Assembly (NCBI RefSeq): GCF_037042905.1
Contig: NC_087251.1
Location: 44,083,373 to 44,147,372, forward strand
Direction: 5' to 3'
Length of the DNA stretch: 64,000 bases
Source of the DNA: Lytechinus pictus
Taxonomy: Eukaryota > Echinodermata > Echinoidea > Temnopleuroida > Toxopneustidae
The position numbers and the translations under genes are program-made. How positions within the stretch are numbered: position 1 is the first letter of the stretch; every line of letters starts with the position of its first letter. Below are positions 11,074 to 21,137 of the stretch, piece after piece. Below the pieces are notes generated by a model. It did not search any database. It worked only from the letters and a program-made list of their open reading frames with translations, and was not told where the DNA came from.

Positions 11074-12053
11074 AAAGTTTAAGTCCGTATTCCATAAAAA
11101 GTATCAGCAAATGGATGAGTGTAATTTCAGGACTCCTGATGCCTAAGTCAAGGGTAATTATGGGGCCGGTACGCTGGTATCGACTTCAAAAACGGAACCA
11201 ATTCTAAGATTTTGAATTTTCAAGATAATTTTGAAATCTGAAGTCCTTATGGATATAAAGGTCATCAGATACCACCCATCATATGAGTATGCTGTTAGGT
11301 TACTAAGTCAAAGTCAAAGGTTACTTCAGATCAATTAACTGATAAAAATGTTTTGTTTTCGAAAGCATTTAATCAAAATAAGTGAAACTTATGTGAGTTG
11401 GTTATTGGATATTGTAAATGATATAAAATGAATAATGTGTTTCCTAGCCAATGTCACTTTATCCAATAAATGATTTGTCTCTTATTTTTAAAAATTATTC
11501 CTCTTATTGTTTCCATATCCCATAAAGGTTGTATAAAAGGAGTATGAAGTTCCAAGATGGAACTGTCCCTTCTTGGTCTGGGGTTATTTTATTGGACATT
11601 CAAAGGGTAAATGAAAAGAGAAAATGTTTGGTATTTCAAGCATTCACCCTATTTGTTTTCATATTCTATTAAAGCCAAGGGGGCCTAGCCCCCCCCCCCC
11701 CCCCACACACACACACCAAGAGAGAGAGAAGGGAGAGGGGAGAAAAGGAAAGGAGAGGGGAAAGAGAAAGAGAATGAAATTTGGGAAAGCGAGGGAACAA
11801 AGATAGGATGCGGGAAAAAAAAGAAAAAGGGGAGACTAAAGAGAGAAAGAGAAGCAAAAGAATAGAAAGGGAGAGGGGAAATAAATGAAGGAGAAGCAAA
11901 GAAGCAGGGGAAACGGGTAGTTCATAAAAGGGGACTGGGCAGGTTGGTAAGAAGTCGGGGCTCTTTTTATCCCCCTTTTCTCACAAATGAATAGAAGGTA
12001 AAACAATGAAGAAAACAAAAGAAAGTCCAGGTACGAAATGATCTAACCTTCGG
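11074..12053. other. Non-coding region with C run and purine-rich stretch
   Basis: A run of C (11690-11704) is followed by CA repeats and a long G/A-rich stretch (about 11717-11920). Open frames on both strands are low-complexity. No gene seen. Confidence 0.6.
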
Positions 12054-12867
12054 CAGGCGCGGATCGAGGGGGCCTTGCGCTCTCCCCCCCCCCCCCCCTG
12101 CAAAAGAAGAGAGAGATAAAAGGGGATGAAAAGAAGTGGAAGAGAAAGACATAAGAAAAATTGATAAAGAATACAAATAATGAAGAGGGAAGAAGATGCC
12201 TTGCCCTGCTCCCGTCCACCATGCCAGAAATAATAGCAAGCTCAGCTCTCCCAGTAACATAGATACAAGGGAGCATAATGAAAGTAGAAGGAAAGGGAGA
12301 AAAATGAGAAAGAACGGGAATAAAGAGAGAAAGAACGGGAATAAAGAGAGAAAGGAAATGATCAGCCGATAGAGGAAGCTAGCATTAAAGGGAAAATATC
12401 AGTCTTTTTTCACAAACTGTGAATCTATAAAGCCCTTACCACCTCTTTATTACAAATAAATTTAGATTAGGAAAGGTAAATTGAAAGATAAAGTCGTTCT
12501 CATGGGCCGAAGCAGCCAAGGCCTCTGCATTGGCCGCACAAACAAAGAGAGATATGGGGGGGGGGGGGGGTGAATGAAGGAAAGGAGAAAGGGTAAAGTA
12601 TAAGTATAATCACAGGAAGAGGATTTACTGGAAGAAAAGTTAAGAAAATGAGAGGAAAAATATAATTGTCAAATAGCAAACCTTTCATTCTTTTTAGATA
12701 AACGACGATAACTGTTGCACTCTATAGTACAGGCCGTCAATTTTATCAAGACGACCCCTTCCGACCGGCTTTGGTTCTTCGATAAGCCAATTAATCGAGG
12801 AAATGTAAAATATTTTTTCCCACTTTCCCTCTCCCACCGCCCCTAGTGTACTCTGGATCCGCCCCTG
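12054..12867. mobile_element. hAT-type fragment(s) bounded by CAGG-CGGATC ends
   Basis: The left sequence CAGGCGCGGATCGAGG and the right sequence TGGATCCGCCCCTG are inverse versions of the common hAT terminus CAGGGGCGGATCCA. The 8-bp flanks do not match, so the two ends may come from different insertions. The interior is purine-rich with C/G runs at 12085-12099 and 12556-12571. Confidence 0.5.
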
Positions 12868-12897
12868 GGAGAATTTGCTGCACGGCAAGAAAATTAA

Positions 12898-13482
12898 TTA
12901 AAATACAAGTCCACCCCAACAAAAAGTGGATTTAAATAAAAAAAGAAAAATCCAACAAGCATAACACTGAAAATTTCATTATAATCGGATGAAAAATAAA
13001 ATTTTCACAAAACATGCAGTGATATGCACAACTTGGCGACATGTAAATGAGACAGTAAGTTGATGATGTCCCTCACTCACTATTACTTTTTATTGTTTGA
13101 ATTATAATATTTCATTTTTTACAGATTTGACAATTAGGACCAACTTGACTGAACCATATAGTATTAAACATTAATTCCACATTTTCAAGTGGAATTAATC
13201 TTGTCGATCAAGACGTTCATTGAGGAGAAAATTAGAATATTTCATATTTCATATAATAAAATACAAAAGAAATAGTGAGTAGATGACATCATCAGTCTCC
13301 TCATTTGAATACCGACCAGGATGTGCATATAACTGTTTTGCGAAAAATATAAAGGGAAACTTTAAAATGTCATAACTTTCTTATTTTACATCCGATTTTG
13401 ATGAAATGTTGAGTATTTTGCTTGTTGGATTTTTCTCTTTATATTCAAATCCACTTTTTGTTGGGGTGGACTAGTCCTTTAA
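12898..13482. mobile_element. Repeat family B, copy 1 (foldback element flanked by TTAA)
   Basis: Left end near ACAAGTCCACCCCAAC, right end GGGGTGGACTAGTCCT then TTAA. The two halves are long imperfect inverted repeats: AAAATTTCAT and [22 protein letters not shown] sequence on the left returns inverted as CTTATTTTACATCCGATT on the right. TTAA flanks suggest a piggyBac- or Kolobok-type non-autonomous element. Confidence 0.75.
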
Positions 13483-13652
13483 GCATTATTCCCCGGGCAT
13501 TATTCTCAGTGTCATATCGGTTGACGACTTGACGTACTGATGCTAATTTCAAATATTTCAAGACCACTAAAATTAGTAACTCGGTCTTTAAAATCTTGTT
13601 GCTATAGAAGTGCCTTAAAACCTTCAATCCAGGCCTTCATATCATGTTTGGA

Positions 13653-16600
13653 CATGGGCGGAAATCCCAGGGGGACAGGGGAGACGTGTCCCCCCTACTC
13701 AAAATAGTAGGGGGGACACAATATCAAATGTCCCCCTACTATTTTTGGTTTTTTATGATGGTAAGAAATACATCATTCTAAAGCGAAATAAAACATGTAT
13801 TTTGGGACGAGATGACCTTACTTTTGGGATGATAACCTTTTTTTGCTTGTCAAATTTTCCCGCCCCTTGTCCCCGTAGGCGGACCAGGGGGCCGAGGGGT
13901 CCACCCCCCCCCCCCCCCCTCTTGGCGGAGCAAAAAAAAGAAAAAAAGGGAAAGAAAGAAGGAATAGAGGGAAAAGAGAGGAGAAAAAGAAAAGAAGGAC
14001 GACGAGTGCATAAAATAAAATGAGAGGAAGACTTGGAAAATAAAAATAATCTTTCGTGCCACTATATAAAATTTTCGCTCGCGCTTCGCGCTCGCATTGC
14101 CTGTTAGATGACTTACATATCTTGTTCAATATGGAGCTCGAATGTCAAGTTTAGAAGTCAATATACAAAACATATTTCACCTCGGAAATCGAACTTCATT
14201 ATTTTGTGTGATTTACAAATTGATTTTTAAAAAGTGCTCTGTAAAAATGTCAGTTTTATGGTCTGAATATGAACATTTGCTGCTTGCGCTGCGTGCTCGC
14301 AAATTATGATTTTTCAGGTACCTATTATTTTTCATGAAGTTTTCAAAATATCCCTTTTCAGGTCTGATTGTTGAGACGTAAAAATATCAGCTAGCGCGCT
14401 GCACGCTCGCATTTTGATTGGCGAGTTATATATGTTTCAATATTGATTGTACAACAAACTACATAAAATCCCCTTTTCATGACAGTTTATCAAAAATTTT
14501 AGCTCGCGATTTGCGCTCGCATTAATGGTTAAAAATATATAAACTGATGCATCCTATTCATAATTACAAAAGTAAAATGTCCAGTTTTTATGCCATAATA
14601 TCAGATTTCGCGCCCTTATTAGCAGGAGGGGGGGGGGTGGCCTGTACAAACATCCCCCCACTTTTTACGAAAGAAATGAAAAAAAAAATCACAAGAGATA
14701 ATTGTTTTATTGGTGAAAATTCTTCCAAAAATACCGCTTATCAAATAAAATAATATTATTGAATCATAAAATGCAAATAAAGAGCCAGTTCACCATTTCC
14801 AAACAAAATACTTATGTCCTTATTATAACATTGAAGAGAAACCCCCGTTTCTTCCAATTCATCAATGTTGGGGTCTTTGGGAAGGGATTAAGATAGAATG
14901 TCAAAATTTTTTAAAATGTAATCTCTAATAAAACCATTAAACCATCATGGGGTAAAAAAGATAATAATATCGGAGGGGTATTTGCCATATGGACATACAG
15001 TGGCGTAACTACGGGGGACATGGGGGGCACACCCCCCCCCCCCCACATCGGCTGACCAAAAAAAAACGGGGAAAGGGGGGAAAGGAGAAAAGAGGGAGAA
15101 AGGAAGAGAAAAGTAGTGGGAAAGAAGAAAATATTATTCATTATAATGTTATATTATAATTATGTTAAGTTACATTACATAAGAAACATTTTTATCATAA
15201 CTTTATGAAACATAATTTGCCCAGGGCCTACGTCTTCATTGTTCCTGGTGCTCGCATTGTCTGTTTAACGAGATATATAATCCTGTTGTACTAAAACATC
15301 CCGTTTTCAAGTCAATATAAACCAAATATATTTCCTAGCACTTGAGTTATCATTGTTTTATGTAGTGACATATGCTTCATTTTCATGACTCAAAAGTGAT
15401 TGCCCCATGTTAAGGTCTTCGTATATATGAAACATTTCCTGTCCGTGATTACGTTCGCATTAGTGGATTGGTGAGATATGTCTGCTCTTCATGAATTCCT
15501 AAAATCGGTCCTTAAAATGTAACTTCTTCTGATCTGAATATAAAAAAATTTCAGCTCGCGCTTCGCGCTCTCATCATTTGATCAGTGAGATACATATCCG
15601 TTTAATGACATTGTCCTTAAAATGTCTCTATTAGGTCACTCACTCAGTCATTCAAAAATTTTGCTGGTGCCCCCCCCCCCCCCCCCAATACCGTGACCCA
15701 CGGTACTCCACTGTCAGTGTGGACATATCAATGACAATTCCTTGCATATCTAAAAACATGATTGCAAAAAAAAAAAAGCCAAAATATTTCAGTCATCCCC
15801 CCCACCCATCAACACGGATTTACGTCAGTGCTTATTAGGCATTAATAAATATGATATTAATTGAATAATCAAATTGTCCCTTTTGTTTCATCTCGCTTAG
15901 CAAGAGGAATAGGAAGATAGTCATCATTTTCATATGATGACATGTCGTAAGGATGTCCCGGTCCTATGTCAAAGCTCAGAGTAATAATAATGAAAATATC
16001 AGCTCTTTTTTAAGTGCGATCCATATCCACAAAGTGCTTCTACAAAGTGCTTGAAATATAAAGCTGAAATTGACTCTTTTTTCAGATCGGAATATCAAAG
16101 TTTCATGATTTTCATGATTAAAGATGTATATAGAATGCCTATAGATTCTAGGTCTAAATATGAAACACGCGCGCACATGTTAATTCAGATACTCAACTTG
16201 TTCTCTATTTAAATCATTATCCAGTTTCAGATCGCAATATCAAAATTGTTCTGCTCGCCGTGCTCGCATTATTGTATAGGAAGACCCCATATTACTCATC
16301 CTTTTCATGATTTACAAAACATGAACAGAGTGGCCCATTTTTAGGTCTAAATCTCGATTTTTTTTCTGCTCGCACTTCCCGCTCTCATCAATTATTAAAT
16401 TATATAGCTATCCTGTTCACGATTACAAAAATGATTAAAATTTTCCATTCTTTCTCTAGAAAGTTCAAAAATTTTCAGCTCGCGCTTCGCATTCGCAGTT
16501 TTCTATTGTTGAAATATGTAACGCCTTCATGGCTAAGTGCAAGCAGTCCTTAACAGTTACCTTTTCAACAGGTACCAGTTCAAAACGTATATAAAAATTT

Positions 16601-17116
16601 TCTTTCATCAATTGTTTACTTAATTACCTATTCTGCTTGAGTTACAAAAAGTGCTTAGAATTTCCATTCTTTAGGTGAAAAAGTCAACAAAAAATTGCTC
16701 ACGCTTCGCGCTCGCATTATTTGATAGTTAAATGCTACTTTAACAGGTATTTTTTCCATCAGTTCATTTGCATGTACTCGCGCTTTGCGTTCGTAGTAAT
16801 TATTAAGTTGCGTACACATCATTTTTCAGGATAACAAACATTGCCCAGAATGTTCAAATTTTAGGAAAAAATACAAAAAAAAAAATCAAAAAATTGCTTG
16901 CGCTTCGCGCTCGCATAATATAAATAAGGATTATGATATTACATATAAATTTATAAGAATAAAGCTAAGAAGTGACTAATGAGGACTACCCCTTCAAAAA
17001 AAAAAAATCGGGGAAATTATGGCTGAAACAAATTTCCGCCGCCCCCCCCCCCTATTGGCGAAGGTTGGATCCGCCCCTGTGTCCCCCCTACCTTTTGGGA
17101 GAGATTTCCGCCCCTG
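13653..17116. mobile_element. 3.5-kb hAT-type element without transposase
   Basis: Left end CATGGGCGGAAATC, right end GATTTCCGCCCCTG; the right end inverts to CAGGGGCGGAAATC, a typical hAT terminus. An exact 8-bp target duplication TGTTTGGA lies at 13645-13652 and 17117-17124. Just inside both ends is a shared GGGGGGACAC / GTGTCCCCCCTA block. Long C or G runs sit at about 13904, 14629, 15031, 15669 and 17042. No transposase frame exists. Several poly-C segments with hAT-like neighbours suggest smaller nested insertions. Confidence 0.82.
14074..16917 (+). repeat. Dispersed array of GCGCTTCGCGCTCGCAT core motif
   Basis: At least eleven diverged copies of a GC-rich core (best form GCGCTTCGCGCTCGCAT) occur at about 14076, 14280, 14395, 14503, 15554, 16252, 16366, 16479, 16692, 16778 and 16897. 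They are spaced roughly 70-200 bp apart, with AT-rich segments between that themselves share words such as TTCATGATT and ACAAAA. The array fills the hAT-type element. Isolated inverse cores occur at about 48330 and 48812. Confidence 0.8.
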
Positions 17117-17124
17117 TGTTTGGA

Positions 17125-18239
17125 CATGATAGAGCTAAGACTTTGGCGTCTCGGCAGATCGACTAGGCTAGTGCAATGAGCAAGCTGATCGGTGTCATAT
17201 CCCCACTTAATCTTTAGTATTTGATTAAATAATTTCTCCTCCGCAGGGTACGGTAAGATTGACTAAACTGAATTAATATTAAAGAAAATTATTGCTGCAA
17301 CTGATCATGATACAAGGGAGACAATTCGAGTACACTATATGAAAATGTGAATAGCATTATACGAAAAAGGAAAGCATTGGCACTATCTTGCATGTTCGAT
17401 TATTTGCATATGGGGGCCCCATGGGGCATGGTCTTATTTCACAATAGGCCTAATATACAGTATTGCTAAACTTTGAAATTCAACTTTGTTGTTTTGTAAT
17501 AGAGAAGCGTTGTGGTTAGTGAATTTTTACTCTGCTTGTTTGGGTATCATTATTTCAGCCCGAAATACTCCATCATTGAGCGACCAATATAATACAACCA
17601 TATACAAATTTAACATAATGATAACAATAAACAGGTAACGGGCATGGTACCCAGCTGTCAACCAATCATATTTTAGAACTGTATACTGTTTTGCATGTGA
17701 ATTCTGAAGCTGCGCCCTCTACCTCGCTCTATCTGTATATATCGCAACTCGAAAAGCGCCCGCGAATATATATATTCCTCTCTGCTCTTCCAAATATGTA
17801 ATGCGAAATAACAAACTTGACCCTTCGCTCCACATTACATCGTGTTGATTAAGAAGCTCATTACTGCACATAAACATTAAACAATTTGTATCTTCAGTTC
17901 ATTATATGATTGTGAATTATAAGTGTGATAATGTATCACTGAATATTTTGATGGATATGATTTTCGCAGTGTGCAGAGATACTACTCGCGTATACGACAG
18001 CTAGCTGCTGCTGCGCCGAACTGGTTTTGACCGGTTTTTATTCGCCAAAAATTTCCATCACTCGAGACGCCGAATTCGTCGGATGGAGATCGAAGCTGGA
18101 TTTACTCTGAAATATCTTAATTTTAAATGGCTGAAACATCCTCGAATTGCCAGATAATATAGACAATTAATGAAATGAAAGCTTGATTCACGAATGCTTT
18201 AATGTAAGCGTCGTGTGGTATCCAGGTTAGCAATTTACA
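17125..18239 (+). other. Non-repetitive flank upstream of XPO1
   Basis: No coding exon seen. From about 17700 the sequence becomes richer in CpG than the spacer before it (GCGCCCGCG at 17757, CTGCTGCGCCG at 18008), compatible with a promoter-proximal region. This is inference. Confidence 0.4.
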
Positions 18240-18312
18240 GAGCAGATAGTTCACGTGGGTTCTGTACTCGTCTCGGCGGACGACGGCCAGCAGCGGAGAG
18301 CTATCATAGCAA
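18240..18312 (+). other. Candidate XPO1 5'UTR exon with donor site
   Basis: A CpG-rich stretch with a CACGTG E-box at 18253 leads to a strong donor, GCAA|GTAAGTAAA, at 18312/18313. The first XPO1 coding exon starts with an acceptor at 20971-20972 and 39 bases of leader, so at least one upstream non-coding exon is needed. This is the best local candidate. Unproven. Confidence 0.35.
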
Positions 18313-18646
18313 GTAAGTAAAGCAGAGAGGCCGCATTCTCATTGGTCCATGCATGCTAGGGTCTTGCCGAGTGAGTGTACAGCCCAGCGAGCCAGCTCCA
18401 GCTGGCATCGTTCGAATCAGCGATCAGCTGAGCTCTCACTCAGCTAACCCAAGCCCAAGGAGCTTCGGCGCCGCCCCTTCGACGGTGGTGCTCATTTTAA
18501 TTAAGCCTGGGGCCATGCTGCTTGTTGCTAGCTGATGAAGTACTATGCTAGGCCTAGGGCCTGGACCCGATGAAAACTAGTAAAGGCCGGGGTGCCGGGT
18601 GGTTATGATTGTAAAAAAATTGTAAAAATTGTAGAGACAGCTGGCA

Positions 18647-18721
18647 GCCGTCTGTTTCGAGGAGTTCTTTATTGATTTTTAAATTTCAAATTTTTTAAAT
18701 TTCTCCTCGTACACAGACGGC
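18647..18721. repeat. Hairpin: 18-19-bp inverted repeat
   Basis: GCCGTCTGTTTCGAGGAG at 18647-18664 pairs with CTCCTCGTACACAGACGGC at 18703-18721 with few mismatches. The loop is itself AAATTT-rich and symmetric. It lies in XPO1 upstream DNA. Confidence 0.7.
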
Positions 18722-19030
18722 TCGCTATCGTGCAGCCACCATTACTCATTAGGGTAGGGGACTTAAAATGCAAATTCCCCCGTCGGGGCTCTTCGATTTT
18801 TGTCTTTATTTCATAAAAATATTTAAAGAGAACTGTACCAAAAAAAAGAAAGATTATTATCATGATTCCTATTCCGTTTTGGCCTGAAAAGTGAAATGCA
18901 CCAAAACGGGGAAAAATAAACTTAAAAGGGGAAAAAACAGTGACTTACTTCGGCTGTCGCGCAACTTCACTTCCCTGTTTTATCCGAACTTGATACGGCC
19001 ATTGAGTCCCCTGTACAGATCGAGCTAGAA

Positions 19031-19110
19031 CTTCGGTCTCTGTATTTTGGTGAGTGGAGCCAACGGAGTTCAGCGGAACAATAACAGAGACCGAAGCTTT
19101 TGGTCTAGAT
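19031..19110 (+). repeat. Small hairpin element, copy 1
   Basis: CTTCGGTCTCTGT at the left pairs with ACAGAGACCGAAG at 19084-19096. The loop contains GTGGAGCCAACGGAG and TTCAGCGGAACAA. A reverse-orientation copy lies at 51209-51290, including the flanking CTTTTGGTCTAGA. Confidence 0.7.
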
Positions 19111-19280
19111 CAGTAGATGTAGATCTATTCTAGGTCCAGATCAAGACCTGAAATTCTGAATTTGCACAGTTTACCATTTTAACATAATTTTGTTAATCAG
19201 AAAAATATGATTCATTTTGATTTTGAAATCTGAGTTTTTTAAATGTATGGTAAGGGGACCTAACTTAATTGATGCTACGC

Positions 19281-19577
19281 GGGTCCTAAAGCTACGCACC
19301 ACTCATCGCGCATGCAGTTTTTAATGGCAAATGTGCACTCTGTGTGTGGCCAGTGACGAACGATTCGATTCCTATTCAATTGTTACTACAGAAGCTGCAG
19401 TAAATCTCTAATTAAAATGCAGCGAAAACCCACAAGTCACAACTGTTTGGAATTTTGGAGTTATATTCGCTTTAATTTCATTTTATCCTATAATAATGTG
19501 AACATATTTTAGAAATTGAGGCACAGGAAAAATGCTATTTTTTGCATGATAAATCGAGTGCGTAGCTTTAGGACCCC
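19281..19577. repeat. Inverted-repeat element with GGGTCCTAAAGCTACGCAC ends
   Basis: GGGTCCTAAAGCTACGCAC at 19281-19299 is repeated inverted as GTGCGTAGCTTTAGGACCCC at about 19558-19577. A related GTGCTTAGCTTTAGGTCCCC is at 19891-19910. It looks like a MITE terminus; the target duplication was not resolved. Confidence 0.5.
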
Positions 19578-19736
19578 TTCGACATCGGAATCAAGAGGTG
19601 TTAAAAAAACACTGGAATTTACGTATTACGTGAGTTTTGCAATATTTTCTTTTTGGCTAATGATTTATATTTGCCACAAATTAGTGAAAGATAATTTGTT
19701 CAATAATTAAAATTGGCATAGTTTTTCAGGGGCCAC

Positions 19737-19870
19737 GGAACGGTTTTCGAAGTGGGGGGGCTGACCATGCAAAAAAATCACAATCATATGGTAATTTTTA
19801 CGTTTTTGTACACGGTTTTGGAAAAAAGTGGGGGGGGGGGGGCTGAAGCCCCCCGCTTCCGCGGCCCCTG
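19737..19870. mobile_element. Small hAT-type MITE (CAGGGGCC ends)
   Basis: Starts CAGGGGCCACGGAAC and ends GCTTCCGCGGCCCCTG, giving about 13-bp inverted ends. It contains a 13-G run near 19837. Only a TTTTT is shared at the flanks, so the target duplication is not clean. A relative of its interior lies inverted at about 47570-47690. Confidence 0.6.
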
Positions 19871-20299
19871 TTTTTATCGTTTGAAAACAAAGTGCTTAGC
19901 TTTAGGTCCCCCCATCATAAAACTAAAAAGGGGGGGATGTTTTCTGAGTTTTTAGGCTAGGCCTTCAAGGTCAGGGGTTATGTTGTTTTTTTGGGGGGAA
20001 GGGGAAGGCATGTCTGCATTTGAGCTTAATTAAAATTAAAGCCAAGGTACTAATTTGCAGTTTCGCACCAGCCGATTTCGAGAGAATTTCCCCACCAATG
20101 GTTGTTTGCAAAAGTTAATAGCAAGTCTCAATCATATTTCAAGGCCAAGATAGACTACCCACCACTTTTCCGAACATCGCAATCAGGAACGGCTGTATTT
20201 CGGCTTCGATCTCGACATCATTCAAGTTCCCAGTCAGACATTGCTTCGCTTGGAGTTGGATTTGCTGTTATTTTGATAAGGATTGAAATAGACAACCAA

Positions 20300-20448
20300 A
20301 AGTTTTTTAGCTGATATCAGATTTTTTTTTTTCAGCTTATTTTTGGCTTTCTTCTGTTCAAAAATATGAGAGCTCTTCCTATTTCAGACTTTTTCATCAC
20401 TCTTCAGCTTTTTTCAGATCTTTTTATTTGTGACTACTCACACCCCTG
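20300..20448 (+). mobile_element. Left-truncated copy of CAGGGGTGTGAG MITE
   Basis: The sequence from 'cagcttatttttggctttc' to CTCACACCCCTG at 20437-20448 matches the intact element at 40861-41035. The left terminus is not recognisable here. Confidence 0.65.
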
Positions 20449-21011
20449 AATATGTAGACTGATACTCTAATGTTAGACCTATTCATTAAAAAAAATCTGA
20501 CTAAAGAAATGGGAAAATATTGTATTTCAGGCATTTCAGTCGAAAGCAGCCATTCTCAACAAAATCCTTGAATCATGTGAAAAGTGAATGTGTGCTTATA
20601 AAATTTTGGCTCTATTTTTTTGTTCAGTTTGAAAATGTTTGGCTGAGGATTCTTTAATCTGAAAATGATTGGCTGAGGTTTTTCAAGAAAATCATATTTG
20701 AAATTTTTCTGACATTTGGGGCACACTACTCAAGAATATATTATATATCAACTGGAAATTATGATGGAATTTTAAAGAACTTCATGTTTCATCTCAAGTC
20801 AAATTTTTTAGGTGCATAGACATTATGCACAGACAAGGGGCCACTGCATAGGCAAGGATTAGTGAAATTCACTTGGAGGGGGGGGGGGTACCAAAACAAA
20901 AATTCTCCTTTAGAATGATAATTGCTGCTTAAAAACCATGATTCAAACCTTTTCACCCTTATTTTTTTTCAGGCATTCGCTCTAATCCAGACATCTTGTG
21001 TAGGTGAATCA

Positions 21012-21137
21012 ATGCCTTCACAGAGCATGGCAACGTTGGCTGAGCAGGCTGCAAAGCTGCTCGACTTTAGTCAGAAGCTTGACATCAACCTCCTGGACAC
21101 AGTCGTTGGTGCCATGTATAGTGGAGAAGGCCCAGAA
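21012..21137 (+). CDS. XPO1: XPO1 coding exon 1
   Basis: The exon itself begins at 20973 after TTTTTTTCAG, with a 39-base leader and then the ATG at 21012. It encodes residues 1-42 ([14 protein letters not shown]). Donor GAA|GTAAGT at 21137/21138, phase 0. An in-frame ATG at 20922 lies in the intron and is not used if splicing is as called. Confidence 0.93.

Noticed and set aside
20922..21011. Upstream in-frame ATG extending XPO1 by 30 residues
   Set aside because: The extension crosses a strong acceptor (TTTTTTTTCAG) and has no counterpart at the CRM1 N-terminus.
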